Positions 43,372 through 50,621 of a DNA stretch of 64,000 bases are shown here, piece by piece. Under the pieces are notes generated by a model, which was not told the DNA's origin, ran no database searches, and worked only from the letters and a program-made list of their open reading frames with translations. Each line of letters opens with the position of its first letter. Positions within the stretch are counted from its first letter, which is position 1. This DNA comes from Hyphomonadaceae bacterium (GTDB taxonomy: Bacteria; Pseudomonadota; Alphaproteobacteria; Caulobacterales; Hyphomonadaceae), in NCBI GenBank assembly GCA_028285145.1, contig JANQQC010000047.1:124001-188000 (forward strand). The letters run 5' to 3'. The translations under genes and the position numbers were made by a program.

Positions 43372-44190
43372 CTAATGTCCTGCGAGCGCCAGCGTGCGTT
43401 CCGCGGCGAGTATGACCGGGCGATCGACGAGCTTGCCTTTGTGCAGCACAGCCCCCCCCTTGGCGTCCTGAAGGGATTTGATGATGGCGCGTGCCTCCTC
43501 GACCTCGCTGTTGGAGGGCGTGAAGACAGCGTTCACGGGAGCCACTTGGCTCGGATGAATGCAGGCGCGTCCGGAGAAACCCATCGACCGGGCTCTCCGG
43601 GTCTGCGTCGTCAGGCCATCCTCATCCTTCACATCAAGGAAGGGAACGTCATAGGCAGGCACACCGGCCGCGCCACAAGCGGCTGTAATCGTGCCTCGGG
43701 CGACAAGCATAGCATCCCAATTAGACAGGTCGGCACCGAGGCTCGCAGAGAAGTCCGCGCCACCAAAGAGCACCCCGCCGCTTGCCTGTTTGGCAATATC
43801 GAAGGCGCGGCGCAGACCGCGGCCGCTTTCAATGACCGCAACCACCGGAATGTCTCCGTCCAGTGCCTCACTCACGATTTCGATGTCGATGCCGGTTTCC
43901 GCCTTGGGCACCATCACGAAGTCTGGTCTGGCCTCGCTCGCCGTTAATGCCCCAAGATCGCGGCAGCCATCGCCGGTGCGCGGGCTGTTCACACGAAGCC
44001 CGGCCATCACGCTGTCATCCCGGCCTTCCAGCCAGCCAAGTGTCTGGCTGCGCGCCTCGTTCTTGTCGTCGGGCAGGACCGCGTCTTCCAGATCGATGAT
44101 GATCGTATCGGCCCCGCTCCCGGCGGCCTTGTCGAACCGGTCAGGGCGCGCACCGGGCACGAAGAGGAGCGAGCGAAAAGCGTTTGTCAT
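43372..44190 (-). CDS. CitE-like HpcH/HpaI aldolase family lyase (citramalyl/malyl-CoA lyase-like)
   Basis: The 272-residue TIM-barrel lyase has RSLLFVPGARPDRFDKA, DLEDAVLPDDK with metal-binding acids, the CoA-binding Arg in LRVNSPR, Glu in AVIESGRG and Asp in GGADFSASLGAD. CitE-like enzymes split citramalyl-CoA into pyruvate and acetyl-CoA, or malyl-CoA into glyoxylate and acetyl-CoA. It is the first gene of the reverse CoA module, and a perfect 18-bp palindrome sits 12 bp before its ATG in place of a clear Shine-Dalgarno. Confidence 0.92.
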   Translation of the reverse strand: MTNAFRSLLFVPGARPDRFDKAAGSGADTIIIDLEDAVLPDDKNEARSQTLGWLEGRDDSVMAGLRVNSPRTGDGCRDLGALTASEARPDFVMVPKAETGIDIEIVSEALDGDIPVVAVIESGRGLRRAFDIAKQASGGVLFGGADFSASLGADLSNWDAMLVARGTITAACGAAGVPAYDVPFLDVKDEDGLTTQTRRARSMGFSGRACIHPSQVAPVNAVFTPSNSEVEEARAIIKSLQDAKGGAVLHKGKLVDRPVILAAERTLALAGH

Positions 44191-44201
44191 GAAGGCGTCC
44201 G

Positions 44202-44219
44202 AATTTGTCCGGACAAATT
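44202..44219. promoter_or_regulatory. Perfect 18-bp palindrome upstream of the citE-like gene
   Basis: AATTTGTCCGGACAAATT is a mismatch-free palindrome located 12-29 bp before the citE-like start, overlapping the stop codon of the upstream gene. TTGTCnnGACAA is a typical shape for FadR-type GntR or similar dimeric regulators. The core TGTCCGGACA recurs at 36867-36876. Confidence 0.55.
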
Positions 44220-44793
44220 AGGTCGAATGCGTCGTCCCGTCAAACGAAACCACGCTTGCCGCCGGCGATGGCTCCAATTCTGTCAGCAAGGTCGAGTTCC
44301 AGCGATTGAGGAAGCCGAACATCGCGATCACCGAAACGATCTCGACGATCTGGCCGTCATCGAAGTGCTTTCGCAACCGCTCGAAATCATCGTCCTCTGT
44401 CTCATTGGGGACGACACCAGCCTTCATGGCGAGATTGATCGCAGACCGCTCAGCTTCGCTGAAGAGCGGGCTGTCCTCGAACGACCAGACCGCCTCAATC
44501 TTTTCCGCAGAAACCCCCTGCTCTTTCGCGCCATGGGCCGCATGAGCCGAGCAGTAGAAGCAACCGGCAGCCTTGGACGCGGCCTCGCCAATCAGGCGTT
44601 TAAGCCCAGCATCCACCTCGCCCGGCCCATAAATCGCGCCGACAAGCCCTGCCATGGCCTTCAACACGGCGGGGCGGCGCGCCATTACAAGAGAGTCGTT
44701 TGGGACGAACCCCATCAGGTCTTCGGCGAAGGTGATCATCTTACGCGTATCCGCGTCGAGGGCCTCCACTGGAAGCGGCGAAAGCCGGCTCAT
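44218..44793 (-). CDS. Carboxymuconolactone decarboxylase (AhpD-like) family protein
   Basis: The 191-residue protein is a CMD/AhpD-fold member of the peroxidase-related group, with MITFAEDLMGFVPNDSLVMARRP at the start and the redox motif FYCSAHAAHGA (Cys-X2-His with a conserved Cys upstream). Such proteins act as peroxide-linked reductases or decarboxylase-like enzymes. It overlaps the VOC lipoprotein gene by 4 bp and lies upstream of citE on the same strand, so it may be co-transcribed. Confidence 0.88.
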   Translation of the reverse strand: MSRLSPLPVEALDADTRKMITFAEDLMGFVPNDSLVMARRPAVLKAMAGLVGAIYGPGEVDAGLKRLIGEAASKAAGCFYCSAHAAHGAKEQGVSAEKIEAVWSFEDSPLFSEAERSAINLAMKAGVVPNETEDDDFERLRKHFDDGQIVEIVSVIAMFGFLNRWNSTLLTELEPSPAASVVSFDGTTHST

Positions 44794-45440
44794 TGGTCGC
44801 GAGGATCAAAAATCTTTTGGTTGAGCTCGATTGTGTGACCGTCCGGATCGACCAGCATCGATACCATCACGACAATATCGCCGGCTGGGGACGGGTAGCG
44901 TCGCTCTTTTGGTTCGCCCAGCACCGTCACGCCGGGCGTCGCTGCGGCGCGCGCAAATGTTTCCTCAAGCTCACTCGTATGGAAAAGCAGGACGATCTCA
45001 CCGGGCGTGAAATCAGCCGCGTCCGGCTCAGCAAGGTCCTTTTCAGTCTGATCAAGGAACTGCCAGATGCCAATCATGCCGATCTCGGCGCTGTTCGTCT
45101 GTGTCAGGACGAGGCGTGACCGGTTCTCACCGTCCGCGCCATAGCGGCCCGATAGTCCGGGAGAGGTCAGCTCCTGATCGTAGACCACCTCGAAGCCCAA
45201 CGCATCGCGATAGAGTGCGAGGGAGGCCTCCGCATCCTTAACCACCAGGGTCGTTCGGCGGAGATTGATCGGATGAACAGGATACGGATCATCCGACCCA
45301 AACAGGGGTGAGCCGGTCTGCGAAGCATCTACCGTCGTGACGCGCGTCACAGTGTTTTCCGGCGTCTCATCGGCATCTACGATGATGCAGCCACCCAGAG
45401 CGAGGCTCGCCGCCAGTCCGGCGATCAGAGTTCTTGTCAT
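44790..45440 (-). CDS. VOC-family protein carried on a lipoprotein anchor
   Basis: The 216-residue product has a lipoprotein signal (LALGGC, Cys18) followed by a VOC domain: PINLRRTTLVVKDAEASLALYRDALGFEVV, a Gln/Asp-rich middle, and VVMVSMLVDPDGHTIELNQK. VOC proteins are normally cytoplasmic, so export to the periplasm or outer membrane is unusual. It overlaps the neighbours on both sides by 4 bp (AhpD-like and CpcT/CpeT-like). The ligand is unknown. Confidence 0.87.
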   Translation of the reverse strand: MTRTLIAGLAASLALGGCIIVDADETPENTVTRVTTVDASQTGSPLFGSDDPYPVHPINLRRTTLVVKDAEASLALYRDALGFEVVYDQELTSPGLSGRYGADGENRSRLVLTQTNSAEIGMIGIWQFLDQTEKDLAEPDAADFTPGEIVLLFHTSELEETFARAAATPGVTVLGEPKERRYPSPAGDIVVMVSMLVDPDGHTIELNQKIFDPRDQ

Positions 45441-46048
45441 TCTGCGTCCTTCCGCTTGAAAATGTATCCGCCTTCAGCCGGGCCCCAGACATGGTTGCCT
45501 TCGGCGTCAAAGCCGCGATCCCAGTTCACATGCGCACCTGGCGAGCGAACCGACATACTCACGACGCGGGCCGCGCCCCTGTAATTGTTCGGGCAGGTGG
45601 TTTCGCCGCGCCAGAAACCTTCTCCGACCCGCTGCATGCTTCCCATGCAAGACACCTCACCGAGCCAGTCAGGTGAAAAAGTGTCCGGCGCACTCCATGT
45701 CCCCTTGGCCGCCGCGCGATCGGCAACCCTGTAAGTCGTTGTATGGAGGGTCCCACCACCGACATCCTGAATATGCACGACGACCTGAAAGTAAGGCCGC
45801 GCTTTTGGATCGCCCTCAACCGGTACCTCTGGCGAGGCCGCGATGATCGCATTCTCCTGATACAGCCAGACGCCCTCTTCCCGGTCTGGCCAGATCTGGC
45901 GCACTTCGCTTTCGACCCAGTCATAACCGGGATCGGCGGACTGTTCCGCACTGGACCATGATCCGGCGGCGCTCTCCGCGAACTCGGCCGCGGTATCAGC
46001 GGCAGCCGGTGCCGCGAACAAACAAATAGCGAAGCAAAGCGTCCTCAT
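45437..46048 (-). CDS. Secreted CpcT/CpeT-family protein
   Basis: The 203-residue product has a signal peptide (FAAPAAADT, about residue 18). The mature part has the hallmarks of the CpcT/CpeT family: GSWSSAEQSADPGY, QIWPDREEGVWLYQENA, CMGSMQRVGEGFWRGETTC, and NWDRGFDAEGNHVWGP with GGYIFKRK at the end. In cyanobacteria these proteins attach bilins to phycobiliproteins; there is no phycobilisome here. In a heterotroph this is probably a ligand-binding beta-barrel for an unrelated chromophore or lipid. It overlaps both neighbours. Confidence 0.85.
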   Translation of the reverse strand: MRTLCFAICLFAAPAAADTAAEFAESAAGSWSSAEQSADPGYDWVESEVRQIWPDREEGVWLYQENAIIAASPEVPVEGDPKARPYFQVVVHIQDVGGGTLHTTTYRVADRAAAKGTWSAPDTFSPDWLGEVSCMGSMQRVGEGFWRGETTCPNNYRGAARVVSMSVRSPGAHVNWDRGFDAEGNHVWGPAEGGYIFKRKDAE

Positions 46049-46938
46049 GGCGAGACCTCCTCAGCAAAGTGCGCCGCGATGTCTTCACGTGTCGCAACCC
46101 AGACATCGGAATGGGCTTTCACATGAGCAAGGAACTGGCGAAAGGCATCGATCCGGCCTGGGCGCCCGATAATGCGAAGATGCAGACCGAGCGACATCAT
46201 CCGTGCGCCATCGGTTTTTGCTTCTTCGTGCAACCAATTGAAGGTTCGCTTGGCATAGTCGAGCCACATATCCGGTGTGAAGGACGGGCTCAGCCAGAAC
46301 TTCATATCGTTGGAGTCGATCGCATAAGGCAGGATCACCATCGGCTCTTTTGATCCGTCACCCATTTCAACCTGAGACCAGTACGGAAAATCATCCGAGT
46401 AGTCGTCCATGTGATAAGTGTAGCCCTGCTCTTTCAGGATACGCCGCGTGATATCCGTGTGCAGATAACGGGAGAGCCATCCGGATGGCCGACGGCCAGT
46501 CGTGGCTTCAATGCTCTTCGTACCCTTCGCGATGAAGGCCGTTTCTTCTGCTTCGCCCATGAAAGCAGTGAAGGCCCATTTGTGCCCATGATTACATGGC
46601 TCATCGCCGCGCGCGACAATCGCCTTACCGAGCCATGGCGCTTTTTCCAGCGCCTGTCCGCACACGGTCCATGTCGCGGGCAACTTTGCCTCGTCCAGCA
46701 GCTTGATCACGCGCGGGGCTCCGCGATTGATCCCATACTGATAATTGCTCTCATTACCATGAATCCGGATCGGCTTGCCGGGAACAGCGCCCAACTCGTC
46801 GACCGGCTCCGGGCGCTTGTCGCCTTCGTCGATCCGGCGCTCGGCCCCCTCTTCCACGTTCACGACGATCGACAGGGCGAGCTTGCCACCATTTGGCCAG
46901 GTGAAGTCCTTCGGCGCGGGATCGGGTGGCAGCGCCAT
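46045..46938 (-). CDS. Polysaccharide deacetylase-fold hydrolase (PuuE/allantoinase-like)
   Basis: The 297-residue NodB-fold protein has IVVNVEEGAERR near the N-terminus, CNHGHKWAF at the metal-site His, RPSGWLSRYLHTDITRRIL, and GLHLRIIGRPGRI at the catalytic-base end. Members include chitin deacetylases and PuuE allantoinases that hydrolyse cyclic amides. No signal peptide is seen, so a cytoplasmic amide or ring-opening activity is more likely than a cell-wall role. It overlaps the SDR gene by 1 bp and the CpcT/CpeT gene by 4 bp. Confidence 0.88.
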   Translation of the reverse strand: MALPPDPAPKDFTWPNGGKLALSIVVNVEEGAERRIDEGDKRPEPVDELGAVPGKPIRIHGNESNYQYGINRGAPRVIKLLDEAKLPATWTVCGQALEKAPWLGKAIVARGDEPCNHGHKWAFTAFMGEAEETAFIAKGTKSIEATTGRRPSGWLSRYLHTDITRRILKEQGYTYHMDDYSDDFPYWSQVEMGDGSKEPMVILPYAIDSNDMKFWLSPSFTPDMWLDYAKRTFNWLHEEAKTDGARMMSLGLHLRIIGRPGRIDAFRQFLAHVKAHSDVWVATREDIAAHFAEEVSP

Positions 46939-47774
46939 CAGTGAGGTTCCTCGCCGCCGGACACATTCATGCTTTCAGCAGTAATGTAATTGGCTTCATC
47001 GGAGCAGAGGAAGGCAACCGCGTTGGCGGTGTCCTCCGGCAGGCCGGGCCGCCCCATCGGGATGCGCGCGGCCATGGCTTCGAGATAAGCCTCGACCGAA
47101 TCCGCACCGACCACTTTCGCGAAGTACTCGTTCTGCCACGCCCCAAGACCCGTGGTGACATGATTGGGGCAGACATTGTTGACGGTGATCTTGTGCTCTC
47201 CGAGTTCCACGGCAGCTGAGCGCGCAAGGCCAACAAGCCCGTGCTTGGACGAGGTGTAAGCCTGTGCATGCGGGAAACCGGACTTCGCTGCCTGCGAAGC
47301 GATATTGATGATGCGACCGCCCTTGCCTTGCCCGACCATGGTTTCAGCGGCAGCCTTCACGCCGAAAAAGGCCCCGGTTAGGTTTACATCAATCACGGCC
47401 CGCCATTCGGCTTCTGAAACCTCCAGCAGTGGTTTCATGATGTAGCCAATCCCGGCATTATTAACCCAGATGTCGAGCGACCCATGCGTATCCACCGCAT
47501 GCTTTGCGAGCGCGCGAACTTCTTCGAGGGACCGTACATCGCACACACAGGTCGATGCGCCGACGCCGTGCGCGGTCATCTCCGCTGCAATCGACTCCAT
47601 CTCGTCCGTGGAGCCGATATGCTCTTCGCCTGTGGCGCTGTCCCGGGACGCGCCTATGTCGGAAATCACGATGTTCGCACCGTCTTCAGCGAGGCGTTTG
47701 GCGATCGCTTCGCCAAGCCCCTTGCGGCGGCCGGAGCCGGTAATGACAGCGGTCTTGCCTGAGAACCGTCCCAT
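46938..47774 (-). CDS. Short-chain dehydrogenase/reductase
   Basis: The 278-residue SDR has the Rossmann start TAVITGSGRRKGLGEAIAKRLAEDGANIV, the NNAG motif, the active-site Ser and YTSSK (Tyr and Lys), and the usual C-terminal GGEEPH region. It oxidises an alcohol or reduces a ketone with NAD(P). It is the second gene of a reverse run starting at the HapK-like gene and continuing to the deacetylase-like protein. Confidence 0.93.
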   Translation of the reverse strand: MGRFSGKTAVITGSGRRKGLGEAIAKRLAEDGANIVISDIGASRDSATGEEHIGSTDEMESIAAEMTAHGVGASTCVCDVRSLEEVRALAKHAVDTHGSLDIWVNNAGIGYIMKPLLEVSEAEWRAVIDVNLTGAFFGVKAAAETMVGQGKGGRIINIASQAAKSGFPHAQAYTSSKHGLVGLARSAAVELGEHKITVNNVCPNHVTTGLGAWQNEYFAKVVGADSVEAYLEAMAARIPMGRPGLPEDTANAVAFLCSDEANYITAESMNVSGGEEPH

Positions 47775-47778
47775 CGGG

Positions 47779-48093
47779 CTAGCCCAGCTTGTCGGTCAGG
47801 ATGAAGACGAGGTCGTCAGTCATGGCCTGAAACTCGCCTGCGATCTTCTGCATGGTCTCGGTGCCAACTTCACCGCCGAAGCCATCCATATCGTTCACGT
47901 CGATCGTCTCGATATAGGCGTAGGGCGGCTTGTCATCAGACCCCAGCAGGCCGACCGATTTGAACACCGCGAACTCATCGACCGAGTTCAAGCCATTTAC
48001 GGTCGGAATGTCGGTCGCCAGCGCCCAGGCCTCGTAGTCTTCGACGCTGATTTCGGGCTTCAGATTGAAGAGTGCGACAATTTTGGTGGCCAT
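47779..48093 (-). CDS. Small RedY/HapK-like protein
   Basis: The 104-residue product starts KIVALFNLKPEISVEDYEAWALATDIPTVNGL and continues with VDEFAVFKS and PPYAYIETIDV. The pattern is that of a dimeric alpha-beta barrel of the EthD/HapK (REDY-like) group. In prodigiosin-type clusters HapK and RedY are accessory enzymes; similar proteins elsewhere help carbon-nitrogen or ring chemistry. Start 48093 lies 31 bp from the second copy of the 17-mer. It is the first gene of the reverse run and divergent from the methyltransferase. Confidence 0.72.
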   Translation of the reverse strand: MATKIVALFNLKPEISVEDYEAWALATDIPTVNGLNSVDEFAVFKSVGLLGSDDKPPYAYIETIDVNDMDGFGGEVGTETMQKIAGEFQAMTDDLVFILTDKLG

Positions 48094-48123
48094 ATCCGTA
48101 GTCTCCCCTATGGCAGGTTCGGG

Positions 48124-48140
48124 TAAATGATATATCTTTT
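48124..48140. promoter_or_regulatory. AT-rich 17-mer, copy 2 (candidate operator)
   Basis: TAAATGATATATCTTTT is identical to 27016-27032. It lies between the divergent HapK-like and methyltransferase genes, 31 bp and 67 bp from their starts, so one bound protein could control both directions. Confidence 0.5.
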
Positions 48141-48173
48141 GTATGACCGACCCCGTTGCAGGAGTCGACCCCA

Positions 48174-48190
48174 GCCGCCATCTTGGCGGC
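48174..48190 (+). promoter_or_regulatory. Leader hairpin before the methyltransferase
   Basis: GCCGCCA-TCT-TGGCGGC is a perfect 7-bp GC-rich stem with a triloop, ending only 3 bp before the AAGGAG of the methyltransferase gene. It could modulate ribosome access. Confidence 0.4.
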
Positions 48191-48207
48191 GATAAGGAGC
48201 GAACACC

Positions 48208-49440
48208 ATGGCTGACTCAGCGACTCTTCCCAAAGACACGCCAGCATATGACGGCCCGCCAGATTACCGCGTTGTTGGCAAGCATGGCGTTTATCCTGAG
48301 ACGACACATGATGAAATCGCCCGGTTCAACTTTCTCGCTCAGATGAACCGGCACCTGTCGACCAAGGTAATGCCCGGTGTCGCTGAAGCCTTTGAGGCCC
48401 GCGTGGAGCCAGGCTTCAAGAAGGAGGCTGGCCGCGACTTCGAAAACCGTCACGAGGTTCGCAAGGCGCTTACCAGGGAACCGATCTGGCAGTGGTGGTC
48501 AGCACTGCGCCGCGCCACGATGGAGACCAGACAGCAGGCAGGGCGCTGGACGACGATCCGTCAGGCCGACAGCCTCAACGAAACAGCGCGCGCCCTGACC
48601 GAAGGTGATGAGCGCCTGCAACTTGACCCGAAACTGTCCCTGCCCCGTGGTGTGACAGCGATCGACCATCACTGTATGCCGGGCTCCTATCATTCAGAGC
48701 TCGTACCGGGCGATGTCACCGGGCCGGCCAATTACGATGCCGGTATCTTCGCGACAACCGGCGGCATGCTTGGGCGCTATAATGATGGCGGCGGTGTCGC
48801 CGTTGCCGAGTGGGCCAAGCGAACCCTCGGACCGGACTTCAAGCCAAAGCGGATTCTCGATATCGGGGCTGGCCTCGGCCACAACGTGCTTCCAATTGCA
48901 GAAGCCTTCCCGGATGCCGAAGTGGTGGCTGTTGATGTCGGTGCACCGATGCTGCGCTACGGTCTCGCCCGCGCGAAGTCTATGGGCATTGAGAACGTGA
49001 CTTTCGTTCAGGGCGATGTGACCGATCTCTCTCAGTTCGAAGATGAAAGCTTCGACTGGGTGCAGTCGACCATGTTCCTGCATGAGACGAGCTACAAAAC
49101 CATGCCGGCCATCTTCAAGGAGACCCGCCGTCTCGTGAAGCCTGGCGGCATTGTCCTGCACGTGGAGCAACCCCAATACGATGAGAACATGCCGCTCTTC
49201 GAGCAGGCCATGCGTGACTGGGACGCCTTCTACAACAACGAGCCCTTCTGGACGAAAATGCACGAGATCGATCTCGATCAGTGGATGAAGGATGCCGGCT
49301 TCTCCGACAATGAGCTAATCCATGATGGCGTAGCCGCGATTGTCGACAAGGACGTGTTCCCGGACGCAGCCGAGGATGACAGCGAAGACTATGGCCGCAA
49401 GGCTGCCTGGCACGTCATCGGCGCAAGGAAGGTCGCATAA
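48208..49440 (+). CDS. SAM-dependent class I methyltransferase with N-terminal extension
   Basis: The 410-residue protein has a Rossmann methyltransferase domain with motif I ILDIGAGLGHNVLPIAEAFP, then VVAVDVGAPMLRYG, QGDVTDLS and the motif YKTMPAIFKETRRLVKPGG, all in the C-terminal half. The first 200 residues are unlike common methyltransferases, with HHCMPGSYHSELVPGD, and may bind the substrate. It is divergent from the HapK-like gene and shares its promoter region with the second AT-rich 17-mer. The target is unknown. A small protein gene overlaps its end. Confidence 0.9.
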   Translation: MADSATLPKDTPAYDGPPDYRVVGKHGVYPETTHDEIARFNFLAQMNRHLSTKVMPGVAEAFEARVEPGFKKEAGRDFENRHEVRKALTREPIWQWWSALRRATMETRQQAGRWTTIRQADSLNETARALTEGDERLQLDPKLSLPRGVTAIDHHCMPGSYHSELVPGDVTGPANYDAGIFATTGGMLGRYNDGGGVAVAEWAKRTLGPDFKPKRILDIGAGLGHNVLPIAEAFPDAEVVAVDVGAPMLRYGLARAKSMGIENVTFVQGDVTDLSQFEDESFDWVQSTMFLHETSYKTMPAIFKETRRLVKPGGIVLHVEQPQYDENMPLFEQAMRDWDAFYNNEPFWTKMHEIDLDQWMKDAGFSDNELIHDGVAAIVDKDVFPDAAEDDSEDYGRKAAWHVIGARKVA

Positions 49441-49799
49441 TGAGCACGCTCGATCCCCTTCTGCTCGCCGGCACCAAAGCCAAGGGCAAGCGCCCATGGT
49501 TCCTGGACAATCCCGATGTCGAGCGCGTTATGAACATAACGCTGGCGCTGGCTCAGGAAGTCGCGGTGATGCGCGAGCGAATGGACACGATTGAGCGCCT
49601 GATCGAGCGGGATGGAACAGTCTCCAGGGACGCAATCGAAGCGTTCGAACCGACGAAGGCCGAAGCCGCAGAGCGTGGCTTGTGGACGCAGGAGTATCTC
49701 GCCCGCATCTTCCGCATCCTCCAACAGGACCGCGAGGCGCTTGAGAGTCCCGATGAAGAAAGCTCCGAGGATGTCGCAGAAGAGTTCGCGAAGACCTGA
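49440..49799 (+). CDS. Small conserved hypothetical protein downstream of the methyltransferase
   Basis: I do not recognise the family. The 119-residue product has no signal or membrane segment. It contains RPWFLDNPDVERVMNITLALAQEVAVMRERMDTIERL, a likely coiled coil, and an acidic C-terminus (SPDEESSEDVAEE). Its ATG shares one base with the methyltransferase stop codon, so translation is coupled; a helper or oligomer partner of the methyltransferase is plausible. Confidence 0.72.
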   Translation: MSTLDPLLLAGTKAKGKRPWFLDNPDVERVMNITLALAQEVAVMRERMDTIERLIERDGTVSRDAIEAFEPTKAEAAERGLWTQEYLARIFRILQQDREALESPDEESSEDVAEEFAKT

Positions 49800-49811
49800 G
49801 CCAGTCTAAGG

Positions 49812-50621
49812 CTAATCGCAAGACTTCAGGCCCCATCCATGATTGACGGGGCCGTGGCCACGCCCAAAACCGGGCGCGTTCTCGATCGCTCCGCGCAAGT
49901 ACTCGCGCGCCCCTTCCACACTATCTGGGACGTCTTTACCTTGAGCGATCAGTGCAGCACAGGCCGAGGCCAGAGTGCAGCCCGTGCCGTGCGTTGAATC
50001 GGTTTGAATGCGCGGGCCATCAAACAGCCATTCGCCTTGTGTAGTCTGCAAGACGTCCGTGATCGTATCACCGCCAACATGCCCGCCTTTGACAAGCGCG
50101 CCGAGCGCGCCGAGTTCAAGCAAGCGTTCGGCGGCACGGCGTTGACCATCCACGCTTTCAACCGCCTTTCCCGTCAACACTTCCGCCTCCGGCGCATTTG
50201 GCGTGACCAGCGTGGACTGCGGAACCAGATCAGAGCGGATTGCCTCAACACCTTTCTCATCGACCAGCCTGTCACCAGATGTCGCCACCATGACCGGGTC
50301 AATGATGCGGGCAGTATCCGGCGCGCGGTCTGACAGGCGTTCAGCGATGGCCTCGACCAGCACGGACGATCCGAGCATTCCGGTCTTGATGGCATCCACC
50401 CCGATATCGGCAAGCGTCACATCGATCTGGCCGAGCACGGCCTCAAGTGGAACCGACCACACACCATGGACGCCGGTTGTGTCCTGAACCGTGATTGCCG
50501 TGACCGCCGTCATGGCGTAGCCGCCAAGCGCGGTGATGGACTTGATATCCGCCTGAATACCAGCCCCGCCGCCAGAGTCCGATCCGGCAATGACCAGCAC
50601 CCGGCCCTTCAGGTCACTCAT
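49812..50621 (-). CDS. thiD: Hydroxymethylpyrimidine/phosphomethylpyrimidine kinase
   Basis: The 269-residue ribokinase-fold kinase carries VIAGSDSGGGAGIQADIKSI at the N-terminus, VQDTTGVHGV, and the ATP/catalytic STHGTGCTLASACAALIA near the C-terminus, diagnostic for ThiD. It phosphorylates HMP twice for thiamine synthesis. It is alone among thiamine genes here, with no TPP riboswitch visible. Its start overlaps the end of the upstream lipoprotein gene by 4 bp. Confidence 0.95.
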   Translation of the reverse strand: MSDLKGRVLVIAGSDSGGGAGIQADIKSITALGGYAMTAVTAITVQDTTGVHGVWSVPLEAVLGQIDVTLADIGVDAIKTGMLGSSVLVEAIAERLSDRAPDTARIIDPVMVATSGDRLVDEKGVEAIRSDLVPQSTLVTPNAPEAEVLTGKAVESVDGQRRAAERLLELGALGALVKGGHVGGDTITDVLQTTQGEWLFDGPRIQTDSTHGTGCTLASACAALIAQGKDVPDSVEGAREYLRGAIENAPGFGRGHGPVNHGWGLKSCD

